Shown: positions 48,691 through 58,320, numbered from the stretch's first letter. The stretch: 64,000 nucleotides of DNA from Nitrincola alkalilacustris (GCF_008973755.1 NZ_WBOM01000011.1:1-64000), one strand, 5' to 3'. The notes: generated by a model not told the origin, from the letters alone. A program made the numbers and translations.

Positions 48691-49467
48691 ATGTCCGATG
48701 CGATTCGGGTAGAAAAACGCGGTCACGTAGCACTACTGACCATGAACAACCCGCCAGCCAATACCTGGACGGCAGACAGCCTGCAGGCGCTGGTCAGCAT
48801 TATCGAAGAGCTGAATGCCGATCGTGATATCTGGAGTCTGGTGCTGACAGGCCAGGGTGAGAAATTTTTCTCAGCCGGCGCCGATCTCAAACTGTTTGCC
48901 GATGGTGATCGCAGCGTCGCGCGGGATATGGCGCGTCTGTTTGGCCAGGCATTCGAAACACTGAGCCGTTTCCGTGGTGTCTCTATCGCAGCCATAAATG
49001 GCTATGCGATGGGTGGCGGACTGGAAGTTGCGCTGGCATGTGATCTGCGTATTGCCGAGGAGCAGGCGGTCATGGCACTGCCTGAGGCAAAAGTCGGCTT
49101 GCTGCCCTGTGCTGGTGGCACGCAGAACCTGACGCTGCTGGTCGGCGAAGGCTGGGCCAAGCGGATGATTCTGTGCGGTGAGCAGGTCAAGGCCGACAAG
49201 GCGCTTGCGATCGGCCTGGTAGAAGAGGTGGTTGAGCGGGGTCAGGCACTGGAGCAGGCATTGGCACTGGCGGAACAGGTCGGTAGCCAGAGCCCTTCGG
49301 CAGTATCGGCATGCAAGACGCTGATCCAATCAGGCCGCACACGTACGCTGGATCAGGGCTATATTCTGGAGCGGGAGCTGTTTGTCGATCTGTTCCATAC
49401 TGAAGATCAGCGCGAAGGGGTGAATGCCTTCCTCGAGAAGCGCAAACCTGAGTGGAAAAATCGCTGA
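48691..49467 (+). CDS. Enoyl-CoA hydratase/isomerase family protein
   Basis: The 258-residue crotonase-fold protein would hydrate methacrylyl-CoA to 3-hydroxyisobutyryl-CoA. It has FFSAGADLKLFADG, AINGYAMGGGLEVALACDLR and MALPEAKVGLLPCAGGTQNL with Glu at the catalytic position. The start is the ATG giving MSDAIRVEKRG with GGGAG nine bases upstream; an in-frame GTG at 48673 is less likely. It lies 14 bases after the dehydrogenase. Confidence 0.9.
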   Translation: MSDAIRVEKRGHVALLTMNNPPANTWTADSLQALVSIIEELNADRDIWSLVLTGQGEKFFSAGADLKLFADGDRSVARDMARLFGQAFETLSRFRGVSIAAINGYAMGGGLEVALACDLRIAEEQAVMALPEAKVGLLPCAGGTQNLTLLVGEGWAKRMILCGEQVKADKALAIGLVEEVVERGQALEQALALAEQVGSQSPSAVSACKTLIQSGRTRTLDQGYILERELFVDLFHTEDQREGVNAFLEKRKPEWKNR

Positions 49468-49480
49468 TCTGGAGATCAAT

Positions 49481-50581
49481 ATGAGCTGTGTCCTTTTTAC
49501 CGAACACCCAACGGCTGATGGTCATTTGATCGGTGAGATCTGCCTGAATGCCGAGCGCTCGCTGAATGCGCTGACGTTGGAGATGATCGATCTGATTCAG
49601 CCGCAACTGGATCGCTGGCAGCAGGATGAACGTGTTGTGGCCGTTTTTCTCGACAGCGCCGGCAGCAAGGCGTTCTGTGCCGGTGGTGATGTCGTTAATC
49701 TGTATCGCTCTATCAAGGGGGATGGAGACCCTGATTTTCCGGAAGCCTTTTTCACCCGTGAGTATCGCCTGGACTATACCCTGCATACTTACTCCAAACC
49801 GGTGATCTGCTGGGCCAGCGGTATCGTGATGGGCGGCGGTATGGGGCTGATGAATGGCTGCAGCCATCGTGTGGTCACTGAAACCTCACATCTGGCGATG
49901 CCGGAAGTGACTATTGGGCTATATCCCGATGTCGGCGGTAGTTGGTTTCTGAACAGGATGCCGGGCCGCAGTGGATTGTTTCTGGGGCTGACCGGAAATC
50001 CGATCAATGCACCTGATGCTCTGTATCTTGGGCTCGCGGATCGTGCGCTCAGGTCCGATATGCGTGATGGTTTTCTGCAGCGGCTGCAAACCCTGAGTTG
50101 GAACGGCGATGCTGGTGGGTTGATCAGCCAAGTGCTGCGTGAGCTGGAGCAGGAAGCAGCAGCCAGTTTTGCTGAGATGCCTGCGCCGATTCGCGAGCAC
50201 GAAGCGCTGATACGTCAGATCACAGATCATGACACCGTGCAGGGTATGGTGGCAGCGCTCAGCGCACTTGAGTCGGATGATAAATGGGTGTTGCGTGCAA
50301 AACGTGCGATCACTCATGGTAGCCCGCTGTCGATCGTCATGATCCATGAGCAGTTGAAACGGTCACGTCATCTGTCTTTGAAAGAGGTGTTCCAGCAAGA
50401 GCTGATTCTGTCGGTGCAGTGTTGCCGGCACGAAGAGTTCGCCGAGGGTGTGCGTGCCTTGCTGGTAGATAAGGACAATCAACCGAATTGGGTATTCAGT
50501 TCGCTGGACAAGGTCGAACCGGAATTTGTGGCTGGGTTGTTCAAATCACCCTGGCCGGTAAACCCGCTGCAGGATTTGTAA
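49481..50581 (+). CDS. 3-hydroxyisobutyryl-CoA hydrolase
   Basis: This crotonase-family hydrolase releases 3-hydroxyisobutyrate from its CoA ester in valine breakdown. Its 366 residues include KAFCAGGDVVNLYRSIKG, ASGIVMGGGMGLMNGCSHRV and MPEVTIGLYPDVGGSWFLNR, whose Glu and Asp are the catalytic pair of HIBCH-type hydrolases; the long C-terminal region is also typical. The start is the ATG giving MSCVLFTEHPTADG with GGAG upstream, 13 bases after the hydratase stop. Confidence 0.93.
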   Translation: MSCVLFTEHPTADGHLIGEICLNAERSLNALTLEMIDLIQPQLDRWQQDERVVAVFLDSAGSKAFCAGGDVVNLYRSIKGDGDPDFPEAFFTREYRLDYTLHTYSKPVICWASGIVMGGGMGLMNGCSHRVVTETSHLAMPEVTIGLYPDVGGSWFLNRMPGRSGLFLGLTGNPINAPDALYLGLADRALRSDMRDGFLQRLQTLSWNGDAGGLISQVLRELEQEAAASFAEMPAPIREHEALIRQITDHDTVQGMVAALSALESDDKWVLRAKRAITHGSPLSIVMIHEQLKRSRHLSLKEVFQQELILSVQCCRHEEFAEGVRALLVDKDNQPNWVFSSLDKVEPEFVAGLFKSPWPVNPLQDL

Positions 50582-50655
50582 AGAGCTTAGAAATTGATCA
50601 GCTGACCTGCAGTGGATTGTCCAATAAAACAGAATAAAAACAGAGGGATAGTATC

Positions 50656-51546
50656 ATGGCGTTAATTGCATTTATTGGTCTGGGCAATATGGGTGGGCCG
50701 ATGGCCGTGAACCTGGCCAAAGCAGGACATCAGGTAAAAGCATTTGATCTGTCGGCAGAGGCGCTTAAGCATGCCGTCGAGGGCGGATGTGAGGCGGCGC
50801 AGAGTGCCGTAACGGCGGTGGCAGGCGCTGAGTTTGTCATCACCATGCTGCCAGCCGGGCGTCATGTCCAGGCGCTGCTGGTCAGCGGTGAGGACGCGCT
50901 GTTCAACCATATCGCACCGGGTACACTGGTGATCGACAGCTCAACCATCGATGTCCAGACAGCACGCAGCGTAGCTACTGCAGCGGCAGAAAAAGGTATC
51001 GATTTTGTCGACGCGCCAGTTTCCGGCGGTGTGGGTGGTGCGCAGGCGGGTACACTGACGTTTATCGTTGGCGGCACTGCTGAGCAGTTTGCCCGTGCAG
51101 AGCCTGTGTTGAAGGCGATGGGTAAGAACATCTTCCATGCCGGTGATCATGGCGCCGGTCAGATCGCCAAGGTGTGCAACAACATGATGCTGGGCATTCT
51201 GATGGCCGGTACTTGTGAAGCGCTGAACATGGGGATCAAAAACGGACTCGATCCGGCGGTTCTCTCTGAAATCATGAAGCAGAGTTCCGGTAATAACTGG
51301 GCGCTGCAGGTCTATAATCCTGTACCGGGTGTGATGGAGAACGTACCGGCTTCACGCGACTATCAGGGCGGTTTCCAGGTGGACCTGATGTACAAGGATC
51401 TGGGGCTGGCAATGGATCTGAGTCAGCACAGTGCTGCACCCACCCCGATGGGTTCAGCTGCACGTGCATTGTTCAACCTGCACAAGACGGCTGGAAATGG
51501 TGGGTTGGATTTTTCCAGCCTTATCAAGCTGTACAAGGATAAGTGA
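50656..51546 (+). CDS. mmsB: 3-hydroxyisobutyrate dehydrogenase
   Basis: MmsB oxidises 3-hydroxyisobutyrate to methylmalonate semialdehyde with NAD, supplying the MmsA substrate. Its 296 residues show FIGLGNMGGPMAVNLAKAGH (NAD fold), FVDAPVSGGVGGAQAGTLTF (substrate loop) and GAGQIAKVCNNMMLG with catalytic Lys172. Downstream gap to the synthetase is 98 bases and holds a GC-rich hairpin. Confidence 0.95.
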   Translation: MALIAFIGLGNMGGPMAVNLAKAGHQVKAFDLSAEALKHAVEGGCEAAQSAVTAVAGAEFVITMLPAGRHVQALLVSGEDALFNHIAPGTLVIDSSTIDVQTARSVATAAAEKGIDFVDAPVSGGVGGAQAGTLTFIVGGTAEQFARAEPVLKAMGKNIFHAGDHGAGQIAKVCNNMMLGILMAGTCEALNMGIKNGLDPAVLSEIMKQSSGNNWALQVYNPVPGVMENVPASRDYQGGFQVDLMYKDLGLAMDLSQHSAAPTPMGSAARALFNLHKTAGNGGLDFSSLIKLYKDK

Positions 51547-51588
51547 TCAGCGTCCGTTATTCAGTCAGTATCAGCTAATCAGTCAGAT

Positions 51589-51608
51589 GGGCGGCGTAAT
51601 GGCCGCCC
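51589..51608 (+). other. GC-rich hairpin between mmsB and the synthetase gene
   Basis: GGGCGGC (51589-51595) pairs perfectly with GCCGCCC (51602-51608) around GTAATG. No T tract follows. It may be a weak terminator or stability element within the operon. Confidence 0.45.
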
Positions 51609-51644
51609 AGTGATTCTGCAAACAATAATAATCAGAGGTGGCAG

Positions 51645-53540
51645 ATGATCTACACGGATCAGTATCAGGCTTATCTAGATAACCCCGAACAATACTGGGC
51701 TGAGCAGGCAACCGCTCTGGCCTGGTTCAAACAACCGGAAACCTTCCTGCAACCAACCGGAAACGGCACCTACTGCTGGTATCCTGATGGCGAGCTGAAC
51801 ATGAGCTATCTGGCGCTCGATTATCAGATCGAGCAGGGCCGTGGCGATCAGGTGGCACTTTACTACGACTCTCCCGTCACCGACACAAAGGAGGCGATCA
51901 CTTTCAGCCAGATGCACGAGCGTGTGGTGCGTTTTGCCGGTGCGTTGAAAAAGCTGAATGTAGGCAAGGGCGATACCGTGGTCATCTATATGCCCATGAT
52001 TCCCGAAGCTGCGGTAGCGATGCTGGCCTGCGCCAGACTGGGTGCCGTACATTCGGTCGTGTTCGGAGGTTTTGCCGCGAACGAACTGGCCCTGCGTATC
52101 GATGATGCCGAGCCCAAACTGATACTGACGGCCTCCTGTGGCATAGAGTTCGACAAGAAGATCGCCTACAAGCCGCTGGTGGATAAGGCGGTCAGCCTGG
52201 CGAGGCATAAACCAGCCCACACGATCGTGTGTCAGCGCCCGATGCTGAAGGCAGAGATGGATCCGGCTCGTGACATCGACTGGTATGAGATGCAGCAGGG
52301 TGTTGAGCCTGCCGACTGTGTGCCTGTCAAGGGCAGTGATCCTCTTTACATACTCTACACCTCCGGCACCACCGGTCAGCCGAAGGGGATCGTACGGGAT
52401 ACGGGCGGCTATGCGGTGGCGCTCAAGTATGCGCTGCATAATGTTTATGGCATGAAGGCGGGCGATGTCTGGTGGGGCGCGTCGGATATCGGCTGGGTGG
52501 TTGGCCATTCGTTTATTGTCTATGGCCCTCTGATGGGCGGCTGCAGTGCGATCTTCTTCGAGGGTAAGCCGGTCAGAACACCGGATGCCGGTACCTTCTG
52601 GCGTGTGATCAGTGAGTATGGTGTCAACTCGATGTTTTGCGCACCGACCGCTTTCCGTGCGATCCGCAAGGAGGACCCAAGCGGTGATCTGGCACGCCAG
52701 TATGATCTGAACAGCCTGCGCTGGATCTTCGTTGCAGGTGAAAAACTGGACTCCTCCACCTACTACTGGCTGGATGATCTGCTTCAGGTGCCGGTGCTGG
52801 ATCACTGGTGGCAGACCGAGTCCGGCTGGCCGATGACGGCACCGATGATGGGCTGGGATCAACCCTCTGCACCACGTCTGGGTTCAACCAACCGACCGAT
52901 TCCCGGCTATGATATACGGGTACTGGATGGCGATGGTACCGAGCTGGAACCGATGCAGTCGGGGAATATCTGCGTCAAGCTGCCGATGCCACCGGGTTTT
53001 GCCTGGAGTATCTGGCGCAATGACGAGCGTTTCACCAGCTCCTATCTGACCGCTTTTCCGGGCTATTATCACACGGGAGATGGCGGCTATAAGGATGAGG
53101 ATGGCTACATCTACATCACTGGGCGCACTGATGATGTAATCAATGTGTCTGGTCATCGACTATCCACCGGCGAGATGGAGGAGGTGGTTTCTGCACATGC
53201 TGCAGTAGCCGAATGTGCGGTGATCGGTGTTACGGATGAGCTGAGAGGCCAGGTGCCTGTAGGCCTGGTCGTCCTCAAGGCTGGTGTTGAGGCGGACGAG
53301 GCGCAACTGGAGCGCGAGCTGGTTGAGATGGTGCGTGATCAGGTGGGGGCATTGGCATGTTTTCGTCGTGTAATCGTGGTGCAGCGCCTTCCAAAGACAC
53401 GCTCCGGCAAGATTCTGCGTGCAGTGTTGCGTAAGATTGCAGCCAGCGAGTCTTACAAGATGCCATCCACCATAGATGATGAGAGCATCCTGCCCGAAAT
53501 TGAAACCTACCTGAAGAGGGCAGGCTTTATCGGCGCCTGA
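51645..53540 (+). CDS. Propionyl-CoA (acetyl-CoA-like) synthetase
   Basis: This 631-residue AMP-forming synthetase belongs to the Acs/PrpE group: LYILYTSGTTGQPKGIVRDT, WWQTESGWPMTAPM, YYHTGDGGYKDEDGY, GRTDDVINVSGHRLST and the acetylatable lysine region LPKTRSGKILRAVLRKIA. The first about 40 residues match the PrpE type more than Acs. It would convert propionate to propionyl-CoA, the same product as MmsA makes, so it may salvage propionate. It lies in the valine operon. Confidence 0.88.
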   Translation: MIYTDQYQAYLDNPEQYWAEQATALAWFKQPETFLQPTGNGTYCWYPDGELNMSYLALDYQIEQGRGDQVALYYDSPVTDTKEAITFSQMHERVVRFAGALKKLNVGKGDTVVIYMPMIPEAAVAMLACARLGAVHSVVFGGFAANELALRIDDAEPKLILTASCGIEFDKKIAYKPLVDKAVSLARHKPAHTIVCQRPMLKAEMDPARDIDWYEMQQGVEPADCVPVKGSDPLYILYTSGTTGQPKGIVRDTGGYAVALKYALHNVYGMKAGDVWWGASDIGWVVGHSFIVYGPLMGGCSAIFFEGKPVRTPDAGTFWRVISEYGVNSMFCAPTAFRAIRKEDPSGDLARQYDLNSLRWIFVAGEKLDSSTYYWLDDLLQVPVLDHWWQTESGWPMTAPMMGWDQPSAPRLGSTNRPIPGYDIRVLDGDGTELEPMQSGNICVKLPMPPGFAWSIWRNDERFTSSYLTAFPGYYHTGDGGYKDEDGYIYITGRTDDVINVSGHRLSTGEMEEVVSAHAAVAECAVIGVTDELRGQVPVGLVVLKAGVEADEAQLERELVEMVRDQVGALACFRRVIVVQRLPKTRSGKILRAVLRKIAASESYKMPSTIDDESILPEIETYLKRAGFIGA

Positions 53541-53589
53541 ACTGAGGGCGCAAACAGCCCGTGCCTGTGGTACGGCAGTGGAGAGGACG

Positions 53590-54351
53590 ATGCACATAAA
53601 AGACAGGGTATTTGTGATAACCGGCGGCGGCCGGGGGCTGGGCCTTGGTATGGCCGAGCACCTGGCAGCGCTGGGTGCCAGGCTTGCGCTGGTTGATATC
53701 AGCGCGACGGATCTGGATACCGCCGTCACCAGTTGCAGTGCGCATGGCGTGGAAGCACGCGCCTATGTGTGCGATATCACGTCTGAGGAGCAGGTTGAAT
53801 CTGCCTTTGCCCGGATTCGCAGTGACTTCGGGGCTGTTCATGGTCTGGTCAATAATGCCGGTCTGATGCAGGATGCGATGCTGATCAAGATCAGAGATGG
53901 CAAGCTGGTGGATAAGATGTCCATGCAGCAATGGAACAGTGTGCTGAATGTCAATCTGACCGGAACCTTCCTTTGTGGTCGCGAAGCGGCCGGGATCATG
54001 GCAGAGCAGGGTGATGGTGGAGTGATAGTCAATATCTCATCCGTTTCACGGGCCGGTAATCCGGGGCAGACCAATTATTCGGCGACCAAATCGGCTGTGG
54101 CGACACTGGTGGTCTGCTGGGCACGGGAGCTGGCCAGATTCGGCATACGAGTTGGTGGTATCGCGCCGGGTGTGATTGCCACCGAGATGACTGCACAGAT
54201 GAAGCCGGAGGCGGTCGAGCGGATGCTGGCGGCTGTACCGCTTCGTCGCCTGGGCGAAATCGGCGAGATGGCTCACACCTTGCAGTACATTATCGAGAAT
54301 GATTTTTTCACGGGAAGAGTTGTCGAAATGGATGGTGGTTTGCGGATCTGA
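53590..54351 (+). CDS. SDR family oxidoreductase (FabG-like)
   Basis: The 253-residue short-chain dehydrogenase has TGGGRGLGLGMAEHL (NAD(P) loop), LVNNAGLMQD, the Ser in VNISSVSRAGN and the Tyr-Lys pair in NYSATKSAV, ending with FFTGRVVEMDGGLRI. Asp at the end of the second strand (LVDISATD) suggests NAD use. Its substrate is unknown; as the last gene of the valine operon it may act on a hydroxyacyl intermediate. The start is the ATG giving MHIKDRVFVITG; a GTG at 53578 is possible. Confidence 0.88.
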   Translation: MHIKDRVFVITGGGRGLGLGMAEHLAALGARLALVDISATDLDTAVTSCSAHGVEARAYVCDITSEEQVESAFARIRSDFGAVHGLVNNAGLMQDAMLIKIRDGKLVDKMSMQQWNSVLNVNLTGTFLCGREAAGIMAEQGDGGVIVNISSVSRAGNPGQTNYSATKSAVATLVVCWARELARFGIRVGGIAPGVIATEMTAQMKPEAVERMLAAVPLRRLGEIGEMAHTLQYIIENDFFTGRVVEMDGGLRI

Positions 54352-54444
54352 TTGCGTTATTTTTCCGCATGTGCAAAATTAAAGGGGTAAGCCACTTGGT
54401 TTACGTCTTTAATTCGCCTTTAATTCAATAAAGGAGGCCGCATC

Positions 54445-54630
54445 ATGAGTGCTACAACCCCCCACCCCAAATTCATGGAAGCGATGCGCAAGTTATCTGC
54501 AATGAGTGAAGAGGAGCGGCTATCCGAAGAGAATAAAGAGCTGTTCGAACAGGCGATGCAGTATGCGCCGCTGGATATTCAACCGGCACTGATTGCGATC
54601 AAGCAGAAGTACGAGCAGACACTGCACTGA
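54445..54630 (+). CDS. Small conserved-looking protein of unknown function
   Basis: A 61-residue acidic, mostly helical protein with a very good ribosome site (AAGGAGG, seven bases before the ATG). It has SEEERLSEENKELFEQAMQY and a C-terminal helix PALIAIKQKYEQTLH, with no cysteine, signal or membrane segment. I do not recognise it. It follows the SDR gene by 93 bases and ends before a shared terminator with the ETF-quinone oxidoreductase gene. Confidence 0.7.
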   Translation: MSATTPHPKFMEAMRKLSAMSEEERLSEENKELFEQAMQYAPLDIQPALIAIKQKYEQTLH

Positions 54631-54649
54631 TCATAGAACAACACGAATC

Positions 54650-54681
54650 AATAAAAGAGAAGGGGCCTGCGGGCCCCTTCT
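54650..54681. terminator. Bidirectional terminator between convergent genes
   Basis: AGAAGGGGCC (54658-54667) and GGCCCCTTCT (54672-54681) form a perfect 10-pair stem with a TGCG loop. The T-rich side is on the minus strand (54657-54650), so it mainly ends the ETF-quinone oxidoreductase transcript. Confidence 0.8.
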
Positions 54682-54704
54682 GCTTGATGGCGGGTTGTAT
54701 GCCA

Positions 54705-56354
54705 TTACATGTTCGGATAGTTCGGGCCACCGCCCCCTTCAGGTACCACCCAGGTGATGTTCTGGGCAGGATCCTTGATATCGCAGGTTTTGCAATGAAC
54801 GCAGTTGGCCGAGTTGATCTGGAAGCGGGGGCCTGTTGCCTCTTCAATCACCTCATAGACTCCCGCCGGGCAGTAGCGTTGGGCAGGTTCGTCATACAGC
54901 GACAGATTTTTGCCGGTCGGAATGCTCGGGTCTGTCAACCTGAGATGCGTAGGCTGATCTTCCTCATGATTCGCGTTGGACAGAAACACCGAAGTCAGCT
55001 TGTCGAATGAGAGTTTGCCATCCGGTTTTGGATAACTGATTTTGGCGCATTCGCTGGCCGGCTTGAGCTGTTCGTGATCCTTATGCAGATCGTGCAAGGT
55101 CACTGGGATCTTGCCACCAAAGAGGTTCTGGTCGACAAAGTTGAATGCACCGCCGAGGTAGGCACCGAACTTGTGCATCGCCGGACCGAAGTTGCGGGCG
55201 CGATACAGCTCATCATACAGCCAGGAGTTCTTGTAGGCTTCGGTGTAGCTGTCCAGTTTTTTACCGCCTTCATCGCCATTCGCAAGCGCATCCACAATCG
55301 CTTCGGCTGCCAGCAGGCCCGACTTCATCGCTGTGTGGATACCCTTGATCTTGGAGAAGTTCAGCGTGCCGGCATCGCAGCCCAGCAGCAGGGCGCCAGG
55401 CATTACCATTTCGGGTAGCGTATTGAATCCTCCTTTGGTGATGGCACGGGCACCATAGGAGATGCGCTTGCCACCTTCGAGATACTTGGCTATCTCCGGG
55501 TGATGTTTCATGCGCTGGAACTCATCAAACGGGCTCAGATGTGGGTTGGAGTAGTTCAGGTCCACGATCAGGCCGACTTCCACCTGATTGCTCTCATCAT
55601 GATAGAGGAAGAAACCACCACTGGCACCATCTGTCAGCGGCCAGCCGGAACCATGTACGACCAGGCCTGGTTTGTGGCGAGAAGGCTCGATATCCCACAG
55701 CTCCTTGATGCCGATGCCGTAATGCTGAGGGTCTTTCCCCTCATCCAGCTTGTAACGGGCGATAAGCTGTTTACCGAGGTGGCCACGACAACCTTCACTG
55801 AACAGAGTGTATTTTGCGTGCAGCTCCATCCCTTCGGTATAGCTGCCTTTCTTCTCGCCATCGGCACCAATACCCATATCACCGGTGGCGATCCCTTTGA
55901 CACTGCCATCTTCATTGAACAACACTTCTGCGGCGGCAAAGCCGGGGAAGATCTCGACACCCAGTTGTTCCGCCTGCTCCGCCAGCCAGCGGCAGACATT
56001 GCCAAGGCTGACAATGTAGTTACCGTCGTTGTGCATGGTCTTGGGCACGACGAAGTTGGGTAGCTTGATGGCGCTTTTCTCATTTCTGAGCAGAAAGACT
56101 TCATCAGCGGTTACGGCTGTGTTCAGGGGCGCGCCGCGCTCGCGCCAGTCAGGGAAGAGCTCATCCAGTGCTCGTGTTTCCATGACGGCACCTGACAGGA
56201 TATGGGCGCCGACTTCTGAACCCTTTTCAACCACACAGACGGTGATCTCCTGTTCGTTGGCCTGTGCCTGCTGCATCAGTCGGCATGCCGCTGACAGTCC
56301 GGAAGGACCGGCTCCGACGATTACTACGTCAAACTCCATCGATTCACGACTCAC
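54705..56354 (-). CDS. Electron transfer flavoprotein-ubiquinone oxidoreductase
   Basis: ETF-QO takes electrons from reduced ETF and gives them to ubiquinone in the membrane. The GTG at 56354, seven bases after GAGGAG, gives MSRESMEFDVVIVGAG, the form usual in Pseudomonas relatives, and 549 residues. FAD binding is at VVIVGAGPSGLSAACRLM. The C-terminal [4Fe-4S] ligands lie in YCPAGVYE and NCVHCKTCDIKDPAQN. It is divergent from etfBA, with two operator-like sites between them. Confidence 0.94.
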   Translation of the reverse strand: MSRESMEFDVVIVGAGPSGLSAACRLMQQAQANEQEITVCVVEKGSEVGAHILSGAVMETRALDELFPDWRERGAPLNTAVTADEVFLLRNEKSAIKLPNFVVPKTMHNDGNYIVSLGNVCRWLAEQAEQLGVEIFPGFAAAEVLFNEDGSVKGIATGDMGIGADGEKKGSYTEGMELHAKYTLFSEGCRGHLGKQLIARYKLDEGKDPQHYGIGIKELWDIEPSRHKPGLVVHGSGWPLTDGASGGFFLYHDESNQVEVGLIVDLNYSNPHLSPFDEFQRMKHHPEIAKYLEGGKRISYGARAITKGGFNTLPEMVMPGALLLGCDAGTLNFSKIKGIHTAMKSGLLAAEAIVDALANGDEGGKKLDSYTEAYKNSWLYDELYRARNFGPAMHKFGAYLGGAFNFVDQNLFGGKIPVTLHDLHKDHEQLKPASECAKISYPKPDGKLSFDKLTSVFLSNANHEEDQPTHLRLTDPSIPTGKNLSLYDEPAQRYCPAGVYEVIEEATGPRFQINSANCVHCKTCDIKDPAQNITWVVPEGGGGPNYPNM

Positions 56355-56481
56355 GATTTGGCTCCTCAAAAAATGCTCAGCTTCATTTTTTATAATTTCT
56401 GTTCATAGAATCTATGAATGAGCGGATTCTTATGAAATTATCCAGTTACGATATACTAAAGGCTATTTTATGCTATTGGGC

Positions 56482-56499
56482 ATAAGTAAAAACCCTTAT
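56482..56499 (+). promoter_or_regulatory. Shared operator-like element, site 5 (etf divergent promoter)
   Basis: ATAAGTAAAAACCCTTAT shares GTAAAAACCCT exactly with site 2 at 14493. It lies about 127 bases from both etfB and the ETF-quinone oxidoreductase start. Confidence 0.65.
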
Positions 56500-56544
56500 T
56501 CATGTAATTAGTTCATCTTTTTTGCAAAGTTGATCGTTTTTGCC

Positions 56545-56562
56545 ATAAGGGATTTTACCTAT
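56545..56562 (-). promoter_or_regulatory. Shared operator-like element, site 6 (etfB promoter)
   Basis: On the minus strand this reads ATAGGTAAAATCCCTTAT, a second copy of the element in opposite orientation to site 5. It ends 64 bases before the etfB ATG. Confidence 0.6.
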
Positions 56563-56625
56563 ATGAGATGGCTGGTATGATGAGCCAACAGTTTTGGTCA
56601 AAATAAAGCAACAAAGGAATTCACA

Positions 56626-57375
56626 ATGAAGGTGCTGGTAACGGTCAAGCGTGTGATCGATTACAACGTCAAGGTCAGAGTGATGTCTGACAACAGTGAT
56701 GTTGATCTGAAAAACGTCAAGATGGCAGTCAATCCCTTTTGTGAGATCGCAGTCGAGCAGGCTGTGCGCATGAAAGAGTCAGGGCTGGCAACAGAGGTGG
56801 TCGTCGTATCGATGGGGCCTGCTACTGCTCAGGAACAACTGCGTACAGCGCTGGCGATGGGTGCTGATCGTGCCATACTGGTTCAGTCCGATGAGGCGCT
56901 TGAATCCCTGACGGTTGCCAAAATACTGGCAAAAATCGTCGAAGAGGAGCAGCCGGGTCTGGTGCTGATGGGTAAGCAATCGATCGATACGGATAACAAC
57001 CAGACGGGCCAGATGCTATCGGCACTGACCGGTATGTCTCAGGGTGCTTTTGCCTCAGCCATTGAGTCCGATGGTGATCAGCTCAAGGTGACCCGCGAGG
57101 TGGATGGTGGTCTGCAGACCTTGTCGATCAAGCTGCCTGCGGTTGTCACGGTTGATCTGCGTATGAATGAGCCGCGCTATGCATCCTTGCCGAACATCAT
57201 GAAGGCGAAGAAAAAACCTCTGGATACTAAAACACCAGCAGATTATGGCGTCAGTGTGAAGGCTCACAGTAAGGTGCTGAGAGTTGAGCCGCCCGCTGAG
57301 CGTCAGGCGGGTATCAAGGTTGGCAGCGTTGCCGAGTTGGTGGATAAACTGAAAAACGAAGCGAAGGTGATCTGA
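56626..57375 (+). CDS. etfB: Electron transfer flavoprotein subunit beta
   Basis: EtfB pairs with EtfA to carry electrons from acyl-CoA dehydrogenases to ETF-QO. Its 249 residues show [68 protein letters not shown] and the ETF-beta signature [28 protein letters not shown] lies upstream of the ATG. It overlaps etfA by one base (TGATG). Confidence 0.96.
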   Translation: MKVLVTVKRVIDYNVKVRVMSDNSDVDLKNVKMAVNPFCEIAVEQAVRMKESGLATEVVVVSMGPATAQEQLRTALAMGADRAILVQSDEALESLTVAKILAKIVEEEQPGLVLMGKQSIDTDNNQTGQMLSALTGMSQGAFASAIESDGDQLKVTREVDGGLQTLSIKLPAVVTVDLRMNEPRYASLPNIMKAKKKPLDTKTPADYGVSVKAHSKVLRVEPPAERQAGIKVGSVAELVDKLKNEAKVI

Positions 57376-58304
57376 TGGCTATTCTGGTAATTTCTGAACA
57401 TGACAATGCAGCACTGAAGCCTTCAACCCTCAACACCGTCAAGGCCGCCAGTGAAATCGGTGGTGAGATCGATCTGCTGATTGTCGGCAGTGGTTGCAGC
57501 GCGGTTGCAGATAGCGCTGCGAAAGTAGCGGGTATACGTAAAGTGCTTGTCGCCGATAACGCTGCCTACGATCATGAAATCGCCGAGAACGTGGCGGCGC
57601 TGGTGATTGAGCTGGCGCCGGGTTACTCGCATCTGCTGGCTCCCGCGACCACCAACGGCAAGAACTTCATGCCTCGTGTTGCCGCCCTGCTGGATGTTGG
57701 TCAGATCTCCGATATCATCAAGGTTGAATCACCCGATACCTTTGTACGTCCGATCTATGCCGGTAACGCCATCGCGACGGTACAGTCACTGGATGACACC
57801 AAGGTGATCACGGTACGGACCACTGCATTTGATGCGGTTGCCGAAGAGGGCGGCAGTGCAACTGTTGAGTCGCTGAGCCAGGTCAAGGATCTGGGTCTGA
57901 GCCGTCTGATCTCTGAAGATATGGCCGTTTCGGATCGTCCCGAGCTGACAGCCGCACGTGTCGTGATCTCCGGTGGTCGTGGTATGGCCTCCAAGGAAAA
58001 CTTCGAGCTGCTTGAGAAAGTCGCTGATAAGCTGGGTGCTGCTATCGGCGCGTCACGCGCTGCAGTCGATGCCGGCTTTGTCCCGAATGATATGCAGGTA
58101 GGGCAGACAGGTAAGATCGTTGCGCCTGAATTGTATATTGCAGTGGGTATTTCGGGTGCGATTCAGCATCTGGCTGGTATGAAAGATTCCAAGGTGATTG
58201 TTGCGATCAACAAGGATGAGGATGCGCCTATCTTCCAGGTTGCCGACTATGGTCTGGTGGCGGATCTGTTCGAAGCTGTGCCTGAGCTGGAAAAGTCACT
58301 GTAA
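57375..58304 (+). CDS. etfA: Electron transfer flavoprotein subunit alpha
   Basis: EtfA carries the FAD of the ETF heterodimer. Its 309 residues show [20 protein letters not shown] and the C-terminal FAD domain: [40 protein letters not shown] and [20 protein letters not shown], then [20 protein letters not shown]. It is translationally coupled to etfB and followed by a hairpin. Confidence 0.96.
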   Translation: MAILVISEHDNAALKPSTLNTVKAASEIGGEIDLLIVGSGCSAVADSAAKVAGIRKVLVADNAAYDHEIAENVAALVIELAPGYSHLLAPATTNGKNFMPRVAALLDVGQISDIIKVESPDTFVRPIYAGNAIATVQSLDDTKVITVRTTAFDAVAEEGGSATVESLSQVKDLGLSRLISEDMAVSDRPELTAARVVISGGRGMASKENFELLEKVADKLGAAIGASRAAVDAGFVPNDMQVGQTGKIVAPELYIAVGISGAIQHLAGMKDSKVIVAINKDEDAPIFQVADYGLVADLFEAVPELEKSL

Positions 58305-58320
58305 AAGGTGATCTGTAGAA

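Noticed and set aside
51675-52862. 395-codon antisense frame in the propionyl-CoA synthetase gene
   Set aside because: Shadow of a well-conserved gene.
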